DNA of 64,000 nt, from NCBI RefSeq assembly GCF_049615385.1, contig NZ_JBMZFL010000001.1; one strand, given 5' to 3'. The notes beneath the pieces were generated by a model. That model was not told the DNA's origin. It did not search any database and was given only the letters and a program-made list of their open reading frames with translations. A program made the translations under genes and the position numbers. Below, one piece after another: positions 41,463 to 52,100 of the stretch (position 1 is the first letter of the stretch; every line of letters begins with the position of its first letter). Source of the stretch: Aequoribacter sp049615385 (GTDB lineage: Bacteria > Pseudomonadota > Gammaproteobacteria > Pseudomonadales > Halieaceae).

Positions 41463-42932
41463 ATGTCGGCGATGATGAAAAAATTGACACTGGCGCTGTT
41501 ACTGAGCATAAGCGTTGAGGGTTTTGCAGCGGAAACAAAACGTATAGGATCGCTCGAGTTTGTGAAGTGCATGGCTGAAGGCGAGCGCTCGGTCTATCCG
41601 GCCTTGTGCGCTACCCTAGCCGTGCCCGAGAATCACGATCAGCCAGAGGGCTCGACCGTCGATTTGGCCTTGACTTGGATACCACCTCGCAGCGATAGTG
41701 CCGATTCTATACCCTTGGTTTTTCTTGCGGGTGGGCCGGGTCAGGGCGCACGTGCCTCTTTTCCTTCCATTCGCTCGGGGCTGTCTAGAGTTGGAGAATT
41801 CGCGCCGATCTTACTGGTGGATCAGAGAGGGACGGGCGAGTCACAAGCCCTTGATTGTCCCTTCAGTGAAGAGGATGTTGCGGTATTAGACGCCAATGAC
41901 CGCGAGCTGGCGCAACGATTAGCTAGGGACTGTATGGAACGCCACGCCGGTCGGGCTCTTGCGCATTACACCACGGACGACGCCGCTATGGACCTCGAGT
42001 TGGTTCGGCAGGTTTTAGGTTTGAATGCACTGAATGTCGCGGGCGTATCTTACGGCACTCGCTTGGCTCAACGCTACGCCGCCCTGTATCCTGATCAAAC
42101 TCGCAGTTTGGTGTTGGATAGCCCTGTGCCGTCAAATCTAGTATTGCTCAGTGAACACGGGCGTAATTTAGACTTTGCGATCTCGGCGCGCTTGAGTGCC
42201 TGCAGTGAAAACCCAGAGTGTTACGCTAACCTAGGTGATACGCGTTTGCTGCTCGATGAGCTGCTAAACCAGCTCAGCCACTCGCCGATAGAAACTCGCT
42301 ACCGACACCCGAGAACAGGCGAATACCTAACGACTTCTGTCGGTCAGAACCATTTGATCTCGGTCTTTAGGATGCTGAGTTATCAGCCTTCAACGGCGGT
42401 GATGTTGCCGACTTTAGTTGCCAACGCCAAACGTGATGGATTTGCCGACATTTTGGCTTTGAATCATATTGTGGTCGAGTCAATGCAAGAGTCCATTAGC
42501 CACGGTTTGCAGCTTTCGGTCATTTGCAGCGAGTCTATTCCATTCTTGGCACAGGCGGATGTGGAAGCTGAGGCAGATACCTTGCTTGGAGCGCAACTGA
42601 TCGAGTTTTCGCGCTCTCAATGTGAGGGCTGGCCGCAAAAGGCGGTACTCGAAGATTTTCATTCACTTGCAGCTCATGATATCCCCACCTTGGTAGTCAC
42701 TGGCGAGCTCGATCCTGTGACGCCGCCGCGGTATGGGGATGTGATTGCTGCTGGGCTAACAAATGCACAACACATCACTGTCAAAGGCGAAGGGCATAGC
42801 GTGTTAAATGTGGGATGTTTGCCGAGACTTGTTGCTGACTTTGTCGAAACCCTCAAGTTTCAGGAAACGGAGTGCATCGACAACAGAGAGAGCCTGCCGG
42901 TATTCACAGGCGTTTACGGTTGGGAGCCATGA
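41463..42932 (+). CDS. Secreted alpha/beta hydrolase, S33/TAP-like (tripeptidyl-aminopeptidase type)
   Basis: This 489-residue protein has a signal peptide (about residues 1-23; MMKKLTLALLLSISVEGFAA inside the first two dozen residues) and the S33 peptidase/TAP layout: IPLVFLAGGPGQGARASFP, VDQRGTGESQALDCPF, the nucleophile elbow NVAGVSYGTRLAQRYAALYP, the acid VVTGELDPVTPPRYGD, and catalytic His in VKGEGHSVLNVGC. Such enzymes cleave N-terminal residues or small peptides and esters in the periplasm. Conserved Cys residues suggest disulfides. The ABC ATPase gene begins one base after the stop, so hydrolase and exporter are probably one operon. ATGs at 41472 and 41475 are alternative starts. Confidence 0.88.
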   Translation: MSAMMKKLTLALLLSISVEGFAAETKRIGSLEFVKCMAEGERSVYPALCATLAVPENHDQPEGSTVDLALTWIPPRSDSADSIPLVFLAGGPGQGARASFPSIRSGLSRVGEFAPILLVDQRGTGESQALDCPFSEEDVAVLDANDRELAQRLARDCMERHAGRALAHYTTDDAAMDLELVRQVLGLNALNVAGVSYGTRLAQRYAALYPDQTRSLVLDSPVPSNLVLLSEHGRNLDFAISARLSACSENPECYANLGDTRLLLDELLNQLSHSPIETRYRHPRTGEYLTTSVGQNHLISVFRMLSYQPSTAVMLPTLVANAKRDGFADILALNHIVVESMQESISHGLQLSVICSESIPFLAQADVEAEADTLLGAQLIEFSRSQCEGWPQKAVLEDFHSLAAHDIPTLVVTGELDPVTPPRYGDVIAAGLTNAQHITVKGEGHSVLNVGCLPRLVADFVETLKFQETECIDNRESLPVFTGVYGWEP

Positions 42933-42933
42933 G

Positions 42934-43680
42934 ATGATTGATATTAACAAAGTGGCAAAGTCATTTGCGTCGAAAAAGGGAACCATCGAGGCGGTAAAAT
43001 CTGTGTCACTGACGGCCCGTGACGGTCAAATTACGGGCCTACTCGGACCCAATGGCGCGGGAAAGACAACGACCATGCGTTTGCTATACGGGTTGTTGAG
43101 CCCAAGCCGGGGTTCGGTTCGGGTTGACGGCATCGATATCCAAGAAGACAAGATAGGAGTGCGCCGACGGCTCGGGGTATTGCCCGATACTCGCGGCTTG
43201 TATCCACGTTTGACAGCGCGTGAAAATGTGACCTACTTTGCTGAGCTAAATGGTTTGACGCCAAACGATTACGAGCCCGAACTCGATCGTCTCATTCAAA
43301 ACCTTGAAATGTCGGACTTTATTGATCGTCGCTGTGAGGGCTTTTCGCAAGGTCAGCGAACCAAGACGGCGATCGCTCGATCCGTGATTCATCGCCCTCA
43401 GAATATTGTGTTGGACGAACCGACGAATGGATTGGACGTTATGACGACACGAGGTTTGCGCCGCTTCTTACTCAACTGTAAAGCTGAGGGGCGTTGTGTT
43501 GTGCTGTCTACGCACATCATGCAAGAAGTCGCGGCACTGTGTGATCATGTGGTGGTGATCGCGAAAGGCGAAGTAATGGCTCAGGGCTCACCCGAATCCC
43601 TGAAAGAGCAGGCGCAACGAGACTCTCTTGAAGACGCGTTTGTGCATTTGATTGGCTCGGAAGAGGGGCTAATGTTATGA
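42934..43680 (+). CDS. ABC transporter ATP-binding protein, NatA-like
   Basis: This 248-residue ABC ATPase has Walker A GLLGPNGAGKTTTMRLLYGL, signature SQGQRTKTAIA, Walker B NIVLDEPTNGLD and the switch His in VLSTHIMQEV. The signature SQGQ (rather than LSGGQ) and overall pattern fit the NatA/CcmA-type drug and ion exporters. I start at ATG 42934, preceded by GGGAG; the frame is open 42 codons upstream inside the hydrolase gene, but that part is unrelated. The stop overlaps the permease ATG by four bases. The substrate is not known; sodium export, as in B. subtilis NatAB, is one possibility. Confidence 0.92.
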   Translation: MIDINKVAKSFASKKGTIEAVKSVSLTARDGQITGLLGPNGAGKTTTMRLLYGLLSPSRGSVRVDGIDIQEDKIGVRRRLGVLPDTRGLYPRLTARENVTYFAELNGLTPNDYEPELDRLIQNLEMSDFIDRRCEGFSQGQRTKTAIARSVIHRPQNIVLDEPTNGLDVMTTRGLRRFLLNCKAEGRCVVLSTHIMQEVAALCDHVVVIAKGEVMAQGSPESLKEQAQRDSLEDAFVHLIGSEEGLML

Positions 43681-44846
43681 ACTTAATACTCACTGTAATG
43701 CGCAAAGAGTGGCGCGATTTGATGCGTGATAGACGCACAGTACTGATTGGTTTGGCGATGGGTGCGTTGCTGGCACCAGCCCTCATCATCGGTATGAACG
43801 CCTATGCCGCTGAAAAACGCACCAAACAACTCGAGTCGGTGTTGAAGTTGCCGGTGGCCGGCGCCGAGTTCGCTCCAAATCTTGTGACTTGGCTAGAACA
43901 GAGAAATGTCGATGTTGTCGATCCTCCCGCAGATATTGCCGAGGCGATTAAGACGCAAGAGCACGAAGTAATCCTTGAAATTACCGAGGACTATCCAGCG
44001 CAATGGTACGCGCAAGAAAACGCTCGGGTGAATGTTTACTATGACAGCTCTCGAGAATCCGCGAGAGTTGCCAGAGCACGGATAGATGGAATGTTGAGCC
44101 AGTACAGTAGCCAATTGGGGCGTATGAGAATGCTCAGCCGAGGGGTTGATCCTGGGTCAGCTTCGGCGCTGCTCGTGGTGCGTAACGATTTAGCAACCGA
44201 AGCCAGTCGAGCGGGTCAAGCCTTGTTGTTTTTGCCGTATTTTTTAATTCTGACGGCTTTCCTGGGCGGCGCATATTTCGTGATTGATGTGACTGCCGGT
44301 GAGCGCGAGCGCGAGTCTTTGGAGAGTTTACTCTTGGTGCCTGCAGCCGCGTGGCAAATCATGGTCGGCAAGATCGGCGCCTGCTTAGGCTTTGGACTGA
44401 TGATGATCACGGTCGCGTTGTTGGCTTTCAAATTGAGCTTCAGCTTTGCCCCGAATCTCATTGTTGAAATGAAACTCAGTTGGTTGGCTACTGGAGCCAT
44501 TGCCTTGAGTTTAATTCCAATAGCCTTAATAGGGGTTTCATTGCTTACCTTGCTGGCTGCGAATGCTAAAACCGTAAAAGAAGCGCAAAGCTACATGAGT
44601 ATGCTGACCCTGCTGCCGATCATCCCAACGTTTGCGCTGATGATTAATCCCATCAAGACGCAATTATGGATGTATGCCGTGCCTTTTGTGTCACAAAATC
44701 AGTTGATCATGGCTATTCTACGTGGCGAGGCGGTGGGCGCATTGGAATTGGCGGTATACGCGGCCTCGCAACTGGCAATCGCAGTAATCATTCTAAGCCT
44801 TGCAGCTTGGCGTTACTCAAGTGAGCGCATGGCGCTGGGACGTTAG
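43677..44846 (+). CDS. ABC transporter permease, NatB-like (ABC-2 family)
   Basis: This 389-residue inner-membrane permease has one N-terminal helix (about residues 20-42), a large periplasmic domain of about 140 residues and five C-terminal helices from LLFLPYFLILTAFLGGAYFV onward. The layout and the conserved segment DVTAGERERESLESLLLVP match NatB/YhaP-type ABC-2 permeases. It overlaps the ATPase gene by four bases and would form the exporter with it. The substrate is not evident. Confidence 0.9.
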   Translation: MNLILTVMRKEWRDLMRDRRTVLIGLAMGALLAPALIIGMNAYAAEKRTKQLESVLKLPVAGAEFAPNLVTWLEQRNVDVVDPPADIAEAIKTQEHEVILEITEDYPAQWYAQENARVNVYYDSSRESARVARARIDGMLSQYSSQLGRMRMLSRGVDPGSASALLVVRNDLATEASRAGQALLFLPYFLILTAFLGGAYFVIDVTAGERERESLESLLLVPAAAWQIMVGKIGACLGFGLMMITVALLAFKLSFSFAPNLIVEMKLSWLATGAIALSLIPIALIGVSLLTLLAANAKTVKEAQSYMSMLTLLPIIPTFALMINPIKTQLWMYAVPFVSQNQLIMAILRGEAVGALELAVYAASQLAIAVIILSLAAWRYSSERMALGR

Positions 44847-44908
44847 CGCTTTTGTTCCACCAGAAGTCGCGTATGATGCCATGTCGTTTTTGTTGTTGAG
44901 CAAACTGC

Positions 44909-46285
44909 ATGTCTGAACGCGGCTTTCGAGCCATTTTTAAAGAGCTCTCTGTACTAGCTTTACCGATCGTAATTTCGCAAGGTGCTTACGCCTTTATGAT
45001 TTTCACCGATCGTTATTTTATGGCACAGATAAGCGCTCAGCACATTTCCGCATCGATGTCGGGTGGCGTCACTTCGTTTGTTACTTTGTCTTTGTTTTTA
45101 GGCATCATTTCTTACGCCAACGCTATGGTCGCGCAATTGTCCGGCGCTGGGCGACACAGTCAGTGCAGTAAAGTGGTTACGCAAGGTCTCGTTTTGTCGG
45201 TTGCAGCGTTTCCGATACTCTTACTGTTAACCTTTCCCGTAACCGAGCTCTTTCGCTGGGTCGGCCACGCTGAAGAGCTCGTTGAGCTCGAGAGCGCTTA
45301 TTATAAAGTGCTGATTTATGGTGGGGTTTTCAGCCTGGCGAAGGCTGCTTTGTCGTCTTTTTTTAGCGGCATTGGACGCTCCTGGGTGGTCATGGTGTGC
45401 GACGTGACGGGTGTGCTAATCAATATTGCGCTCAGCTATGCGCTGGTATTTGGGCATTGGGGATTTCCGGCTATGGGGATTACCGGTGCAGCGCTGGGCA
45501 CGGTCATCGCCACAGCGATCACTTTGATTCTTTTTTTGTGTTTTTACTTTCGACCAGCCATTGCTGAGCTCTACGGTGTCGCTCAGAGCTGGATGATTGA
45601 TATGGGGATTCTGAGAAAGTTTGTACGCTATGGGTTTCCGTCGGGGCTTGAATCGTTCATGAACGTTGTGACGTTTAACTTATTCTTGCTGATGTTTCAG
45701 AACTACGGTACTCGCGAGGGTGCAGCAATGGCCATCGTGTTTAACTGGGACCTGATGTCTTTTATTTCGATGATTGGTTTGCATATTGCAGTGATGAGTT
45801 TAGCCGGGCGTTATATCGGCTCGGGTGAGTCACAGAATCTGAACAGAGTGATCGCGGCAGGATTTAGCATCGCCCTCACGGTTACAGCGATTTTCGCCAT
45901 TACGTTCGCGACCTTAGCTGCGTCGCTGGTCGGCGTTTTTGACACAGGTTCAGAGGATTTCGAACAAATTAGCGTCCTAGCGGAGGCAATGATGCTAGGT
46001 CTAGCGTGCTACGTGATTGCTGACGGCATAAATTTGGTGGCATCGGGTGTGCTCAGAGGTGCGGGCGATACGCGTTGGCTCATGTTCGCGTCGGTCTCCG
46101 TTCATTGGGCTATGTTGGTAGCGCAAGTATTTATTATTAAGGTCTGGCAACTGGGTCCTATGGTCTCTTGGTGGACCTTTGTTGCGATGCTGGTATGCCT
46201 AGCTGGGCTATATTTGAGCAGATTACGTTGGGGGGCATGGCGCTCGCCGGACCGACTCGCTAAACTGGTGAGCGAACATCATTAA
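44909..46285 (+). CDS. MATE family multidrug efflux protein
   Basis: This 458-residue protein has twelve predicted membrane helices in two repeated halves, and begins KELSVLALPIVISQGAYAFM, typical of MATE antiporters, which export drugs or metabolites in exchange for sodium or protons. The region FSGIGRSWVVMVCDVTGVLINI and its counterpart GVLRGAGDTRWLMFASV are the conserved helix 4-5 and 10-11 blocks. It lies 62 bases after the ABC permease gene on the same strand and may share its operon. The substrate is unknown. Confidence 0.92.
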   Translation: MSERGFRAIFKELSVLALPIVISQGAYAFMIFTDRYFMAQISAQHISASMSGGVTSFVTLSLFLGIISYANAMVAQLSGAGRHSQCSKVVTQGLVLSVAAFPILLLLTFPVTELFRWVGHAEELVELESAYYKVLIYGGVFSLAKAALSSFFSGIGRSWVVMVCDVTGVLINIALSYALVFGHWGFPAMGITGAALGTVIATAITLILFLCFYFRPAIAELYGVAQSWMIDMGILRKFVRYGFPSGLESFMNVVTFNLFLLMFQNYGTREGAAMAIVFNWDLMSFISMIGLHIAVMSLAGRYIGSGESQNLNRVIAAGFSIALTVTAIFAITFATLAASLVGVFDTGSEDFEQISVLAEAMMLGLACYVIADGINLVASGVLRGAGDTRWLMFASVSVHWAMLVAQVFIIKVWQLGPMVSWWTFVAMLVCLAGLYLSRLRWGAWRSPDRLAKLVSEHH

Positions 46286-46301
46286 ACCGATAAGGATAAT
46301 T

Positions 46302-47432
46302 ATGACTACTGGCTATCAATTAACATCCCTACTTACCGCTGACGGCGAAGCATCGCTCTATTTTGAGGCAAAGGACTTTTCAGACTTGGCTTCAGACCAG
46401 GTATTGATTCAGGTGGAGGCGGCACCGATTAATCCGTCCGACCTCGCATTATTGACAGCGCCGATGGATTTAGAGTCGCTGACCTCGTCGGGCTCTGGGT
46501 ACCAGACTAAGATTAGTGCTAAAGCCAAGCCAGGCGCCGTGCAGTTTTTTGCTGCACGATTGGGTATGGCACTGGCAACCGGAAACGAAGGTGCGGGCAC
46601 TGTGATCGCGGCGGGTGACTCAGAGGCTGCACAGGCTTTGCTGGGCAAAAAGGTGGGCGCATTTGGTGGCGGTATGTACGCACAGTATCGCGTCGCGAAT
46701 GTCATGGAATGTTTGCCTTTACCTGAGGGTGCGAGTGCCGAACAAGGTGCGTCGAGCTTTGTTAATCCGATGACTGCACTGGGCATGATTGAGACCATGA
46801 AAATGGAGGGGCACAGTGCCATCATTCACACGGCCGCGGCTTCTAATTTAGGGCAAATGTTAAATCGTTTGTGCCTTGCAGATGGTATCCCCTTAATTTG
46901 CATCGTGCGATCAGAAGCACAAAAATCGCTTTTGGAAGAGCAGGGCGCACAATGTGTGCTAAACAGTCAGGCCTCTGATTTTTTTGCAGACCTGACAGAT
47001 GCTTGTGATCGTTACAATGCAACTCTAGCCTTCGACGCAACCGGGGGGGGCACCCTAGGTAGCACCTTACTCAATGGTATGGAAGCCGCAGCGGCTAGAC
47101 ACTTGACCGAGTACAATCGTTACGGCAGCGATCGCTTCAAGCAACTGTATATCTACGGCGGGTTAGATGTCAGTCCAACGACCTTACATCGCGGTTTTGG
47201 TTTTGCGTGGTCGATTAACGGCTGGTTGCTACCGCAGTTCCTCGGACGCGCTGGTATTGAGGTCATGATGCGAATGCGAGCGCGAGTCGCAGCCGAACTA
47301 ACAACAAGCTTTGCCAGCCACTATGCCCATCGCGTGTCATTGCCGGAGGCACTGTCTCTGGACTTGGTGCGCGAATACGCGAGTCAAGCGACCGGTGTAA
47401 AAACACTGATACAGCCTACTCACGAGGGATAA
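46302..47432 (+). CDS. Zinc-free MDR-family oxidoreductase (quinone-oxidoreductase-like)
   Basis: This 376-residue protein has the medium-chain dehydrogenase layout: a GroES-like N-domain (VLIQVEAAPINPSDLALLT and ATGNEGAGTVIAAG) and a Rossmann domain with AIIHTAAASNLGQMLNRLC, LICIVRSEAQKSLLEEQGAQ and LAFDATGGGTLGS. The structural-zinc Cys cluster is absent, as in quinone oxidoreductases. It is separated from the MATE gene by 16 bases and from the DUF885 gene by two, so it belongs to the same transcription unit. The substrate is unknown. Confidence 0.87.
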   Translation: MTTGYQLTSLLTADGEASLYFEAKDFSDLASDQVLIQVEAAPINPSDLALLTAPMDLESLTSSGSGYQTKISAKAKPGAVQFFAARLGMALATGNEGAGTVIAAGDSEAAQALLGKKVGAFGGGMYAQYRVANVMECLPLPEGASAEQGASSFVNPMTALGMIETMKMEGHSAIIHTAAASNLGQMLNRLCLADGIPLICIVRSEAQKSLLEEQGAQCVLNSQASDFFADLTDACDRYNATLAFDATGGGTLGSTLLNGMEAAAARHLTEYNRYGSDRFKQLYIYGGLDVSPTTLHRGFGFAWSINGWLLPQFLGRAGIEVMMRMRARVAAELTTSFASHYAHRVSLPEALSLDLVREYASQATGVKTLIQPTHEG

Positions 47433-47434
47433 TC

Positions 47435-49174
47435 ATGATTCGGCGTGGCTTGATCCTGTTGTTGGCGAATTATTGGTTCGCGGTGTCGTCACTTGCGAGT
47501 GATGACACGCTGAATTCCTTAATCGATGAACATTGGGCGTGGGTAGTAGAAAATTCCCCGGAATACGCAGTATTCATGGGCGACACGCAGCGTGCTGGCG
47601 AGTGGGATGATGTGAGTCTAGAGGCCCAATCCCGCGAGGATCAAGCGCTCGCTGGTTTCGAGCAACGGTTGGTGGCTATCGATGGGGCCTCGCTGTCCGC
47701 TGAGGCTAAATTGAATAAAGAGCTATTGTTGCTCCAAATTCGGAATCAACGACGCGGCTACGAACTGGGTTTCCATTTGATGGGAATTACCATGCGCGGC
47801 GGGCCTCAATCACTCTTTACTGCGGCAGAGACGCTGTCGTTTCAGACGAGAGACGACTATGAGCGATGGCTGCAGCGGCTGGAGAGCCTGCCTAGTAGGC
47901 TTCAACAAGAGCAGGCAATACTGGAAGAGGGTATTCGACAAGGTCGAGTACAGGCAAAAGTGATTATGGAGCGCATTCCAGCGCAGCTTGCGAAAATTAC
48001 CCAAGTTCGATTGCAAGACAATCCTTTTTACGAGCCTTTTATCGCGCTACCCGGGTCGCTTTCCCATGCGGAAGCCCAGGCCTTGGCGGAACGGGCAGAA
48101 CGCGTGGTGAAGGATGTCGTGGTCCCCGCTTATCAAAAGTTCGAAACGTTTTTCAACGAGCGCTACCTCCCTGCGGCTCGAGCTGATGTGGGTGTAGGTA
48201 GTTTAGCCAACGGCAAAGCCCTATACGATTTTGCGGCGCAGCGCTTCACGACGACGGATCTCACCCCGCAACAAATCCACGATATTGGCCTAGCCGAAGT
48301 GGCACGTATTCGCGCGGCGATGGAGGAAATCATCGCGGAAGTGGGTTTTGATGGAGATTTGCAGGCCTTTAATGAGTTTTTGAGGACCGATCCTCAGTTT
48401 TACTATGACAATCCCGACGACTTGTACGATCAGTACCGAGTAATTTCGAAACGCATTGATCCAGAATTGGTCAAATTATTCGGTCGTTTGCCCCGTATTC
48501 CGTATGGCGTTCGGCCAATACCTGAGCAAATTGCCCCGGATACCACCACCGCGTACTACATGCCACCGGCAGCCGATGGTTCACGAGCGGGTTATTACTA
48601 TGTAAATTTGTACCGACCCGAGGTGCGTCCAAAGTTTGAAATGGAAGTATTGAGTGTGCACGAGGCAATGCCCGGGCATCATCTGCAGATTGCGCTGGCT
48701 CGAGAGCTCGAGGGGCTGCCAATGTTCCGAAAGATAGGGGGCGCCACGGCATTTGTCGAAGGCTGGGGTCTGTACTCAGAGCGTTTGGGATACGAGCTGG
48801 GGTTGTATCAGGACCCTTATTCTCGCTACGGACAATTAGTGTACGACATGTGGCGAGCGGTTCGTTTGGTGGTAGATACTGGGATACACTACCTGGGGTG
48901 GAGTCGGCAAGAATCGATCGATTACTTCATGGCAAACGCCGCAAAGACCGAGGCCGATATCATTAACGAGATCGACCGTTATATCGGTTGGCCAGGTCAG
49001 GCGCTAGCCTACAAAATCGGTCAATTAAAGATTTTGGAATTGCGCGCTAAGGCCGAGCAGCAACTGGGCGATCGTTTTGATATTCGAGCGTTCCACGATC
49101 ATCTGCTGGGCGCCGGCGCGCTACCACTCAATTTGCTAGAGCTGCGTATGAACACATGGATGGCCGATTATTAA
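47435..49174 (+). CDS. DUF885 family secreted protein (putative metallopeptidase)
   Basis: This 579-residue exported protein has a signal peptide (about residues 1-21) and the DUF885 hallmark HEAMPGHHLQ, with the first His at residue 409, followed by VEGWGLYSERLGYELG. These resemble zinc-peptidase sites (HExxxGHH plus a downstream Glu), so family members are thought to be metallo-carboxypeptidase-like, though the family name still denotes unknown function. The region RIPYGVRPIPEQIAPDTTTA is also conserved. It is the last gene of the plus-strand series from 41463. Its TAA overlaps the RND-pump TAA on the other strand within TTAA (49171-49174). Confidence 0.9.
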   Translation: MIRRGLILLLANYWFAVSSLASDDTLNSLIDEHWAWVVENSPEYAVFMGDTQRAGEWDDVSLEAQSREDQALAGFEQRLVAIDGASLSAEAKLNKELLLLQIRNQRRGYELGFHLMGITMRGGPQSLFTAAETLSFQTRDDYERWLQRLESLPSRLQQEQAILEEGIRQGRVQAKVIMERIPAQLAKITQVRLQDNPFYEPFIALPGSLSHAEAQALAERAERVVKDVVVPAYQKFETFFNERYLPAARADVGVGSLANGKALYDFAAQRFTTTDLTPQQIHDIGLAEVARIRAAMEEIIAEVGFDGDLQAFNEFLRTDPQFYYDNPDDLYDQYRVISKRIDPELVKLFGRLPRIPYGVRPIPEQIAPDTTTAYYMPPAADGSRAGYYYVNLYRPEVRPKFEMEVLSVHEAMPGHHLQIALARELEGLPMFRKIGGATAFVEGWGLYSERLGYELGLYQDPYSRYGQLVYDMWRAVRLVVDTGIHYLGWSRQESIDYFMANAAKTEADIINEIDRYIGWPGQALAYKIGQLKILELRAKAEQQLGDRFDIRAFHDHLLGAGALPLNLLELRMNTWMADY

Positions 49175-52100
49175 TCGGCCTGCTTTTCGCCAAATAAATC
49201 TTCGGTGATGTGATACAGACTCGGCACCAAAAACAGCGTGATCACCGTACCCACTAACACGCCAAACGCAAGGGAAATAGCCAGCGGCACGAACATGTGA
49301 GTCGCGGCATTAGTGTCGAAAACCATTGGCAATAAGCCAATGAAGGTGGTCAAACTGGTCAGAAGAATAGGACGGAAGCGCACTACGCCAGCACTGACCA
49401 ACGCTTCGGAAATAGGTGCGCCAGAGGCGCGCTGTCGGTTCACGTAGTCCACCAAGACCAAACTTGAGTTCACCACAACGCCGGAGAGTGCAACAATTCC
49501 TAGGATGCTTAAAAAGGTCAAGTCAACGCCCATGACAAAGTGGCCAAAGATGGCGCCGATCGCCCCAAAAGGAATAACGCTCATAATCACAAAGGGTTGC
49601 AAGTACGATTGTAGCGGGATGGCTAACAGTGCATAAATGATCAGTAAGGCGAGCAATGCGTAGGCGCCCAGAGAATTGATCGATTCAGCGCGATCGGCTG
49701 CTTCCCCTGCCAGGCCGAAACTTACGCCGGGATGAGACTCTAATATTGCTGGAAGCCGGGTGCCCAAAACCTCGGAAAGTACCTGTTCTGGAGTGATTTT
49801 ATCCCGCAGCACCTCGGCCGTGACGTTGATTACTCGCTGCCCATCGACGCGCGAAATAGTAGTGAATCCTTGGCCGATCTCGATCGTGGCGACATCAGAG
49901 AATGGAACCTCTGCTCCATCGGGTGTGCGAATAAACATTTGTTCGATTGAGCCAAAATTTGCGCGCTCCTCTTTGGGATATCGGACCATGACGCGCAGAT
50001 CGTCTTTGCCACGCTGAATACGTTGCGCTTCGTAGCCATAGAATGCGTGACGGACTTGTGCTCCGAGATCACGTAAAGTCACCCCGTAATGGCGCGCCTC
50101 GGGTTTAAGATTGAGTTTAATTTCTTGCTTTCCTGAGCGAAACGTATCGGAAATATCTACAACGCCAGGGTATGACGCTAAAACCGCTTTGAGCTCTTCG
50201 GCGACTGATTGCAGTTCGATAAAATCACGCCCCAACAGCTCGATATCGATTGCTGCACCGATGCTAAAACTACTGGCTGATATTTTCATCTCGACGAGAT
50301 CAGGAATGGTGCCCGTGAGTTCGCGCCAACGATTTGCGTAGACACTGACGGGCGTACCCTTGTAGTCCGACGGCAGGTTGAGATGTATGCCTACCTCGCC
50401 AATATTCGTTTGCACGGGGATACCAACCTCAATAGATCCCTTGGGTAATTTTGTTCCGACCGCAGTGTAGACCTTGGAAAAGGAGTCTTGGCCCTCGACT
50501 AGAGGAATCGCGTCTAATTCTTCCTTCAGCTGCTGGGCGGAGTCTTCGAGTCGTTGAATCACCGACTGGGTTGTCTCAATCGGCGTCCCCTCGGGCATGA
50601 CAACAGCGGCATAAATGCGGGTGCTTTCGACCGCGGGGAAAAATTGGAACAGAATGCGGCCGGAAAGTAGGGCGCCGAGCGCTATGGTCAGCACCGCAAT
50701 TGCAACGGCCAACGTAGAGTAGCGATATTCGACCGATAGCCGCACCATGGGTTTAAATTTATTGACAGCGAAATCATCAAGAGCATCTGATAGGCGTGTT
50801 TGGATTTTCTGCCACGCGTTTTTTTCTTCCCTCGGCTGAGCCATTCGGCGATGCGCTAAGTGGTGAGGCAGGATCAGTTGTGATTCGAAAATACTGAAAA
50901 ACAGGGCGATAATAACGACAGCACCGATAACCAAAAAGAAACCGCCGAGTTCTCCCGGGATGTTCATAATTGGGATAAAAGTCGCCATGGTGGTCAAAAC
51001 ACCAAATATCACGGGCGTAGAGACTTCGGTTGTGCCATCGACCGCTGCTTGCAAGCGCGGCTTGCCCATTTCTTCGTGTGCAAAAATGCGCTCACCTACG
51101 ACGATGGCATCATCGACCAAAATCCCAATAACTAAAATGAACGCCATGATCGACATGGTGCTGATGGCAATATTGAGGCCGGGAAACACCGCGAGAGTGC
51201 CGAGCAAAGCGATCGGTATGCCCGCAGCAACCCATAAGGCAAGTCGAAACTGCAAGAATAACGCGAGTACGATGAGCACCAAGACTAGGCCGCTGCGCGC
51301 GTTTTTTACTAGGACCTCTAAACGATCCGTCAAATCAGCCGATTCGTCTTTCCATATTTGTACATGCATGCCTTCCGGGAGGGTGGGTTCGAGTTCGGCT
51401 AAGTAGGCTTTAACCGCGTCTGCGATTTGAATCGTATCTTCTTTGCCCACGCGTGAAACCATGATTGACATGGTTTGCGCACCATTGAATCGCGCACTCA
51501 TGTCCGCATCTACAAAGGCATCTCTCACCTTGGCAATTTCTGCTATGTTGACACGTCTTCCGTCGCGATCGGCTTTTACGATAATGTCTTCGAATTCTTG
51601 CCCTCTGTAGGCTTGACCCTGGGTACGTACCAAGATTTCACCGCTGGGCGTATCCAGGGAGCCACCGGGTAGGTCTAAGCTGCTGGCGCGAACGGTTTGG
51701 CCGATTTGCTCTAGGGTCAGATCAAACTGACGGAGATTTTGCTCAGGTACTTCGATTGAAATTTCAAAATCCCGGTTAAAGTTCATGTCAACTTGAGAGA
51801 CGCCCGGAAGCGCAGCGATATCATCACGTATCGTCTGGGTGAGCGCCTGCAAGCCGAGTTCTGTCGTATCGCCATAGACCACTAAATGCAGCACGTTGGC
51901 GGTAACCGTGATTTCTGAGGTGATAGGACGCTCCGTCTCCGCGGGGAAAGAGTCGATGGCATCCACTTTACTGCGAATATCATTCGCCACTTTTGTTCGA
52001 TCCACACCCTCGACCAGCTCAGCGAGAATCGAGCACATTCCCTCGGCGGCTGTGGAGCGAACTGAGTCGACACCTTCAGTACCTTCGAGCGCTTCCTCGA

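Noticed and set aside
42808..42933. N-terminal extension of the NatA-like ATPase
   Set aside because: The extra 42 codons lie inside the S33 hydrolase gene and are unlike any ABC protein. ATG 42934 has a good Shine-Dalgarno.
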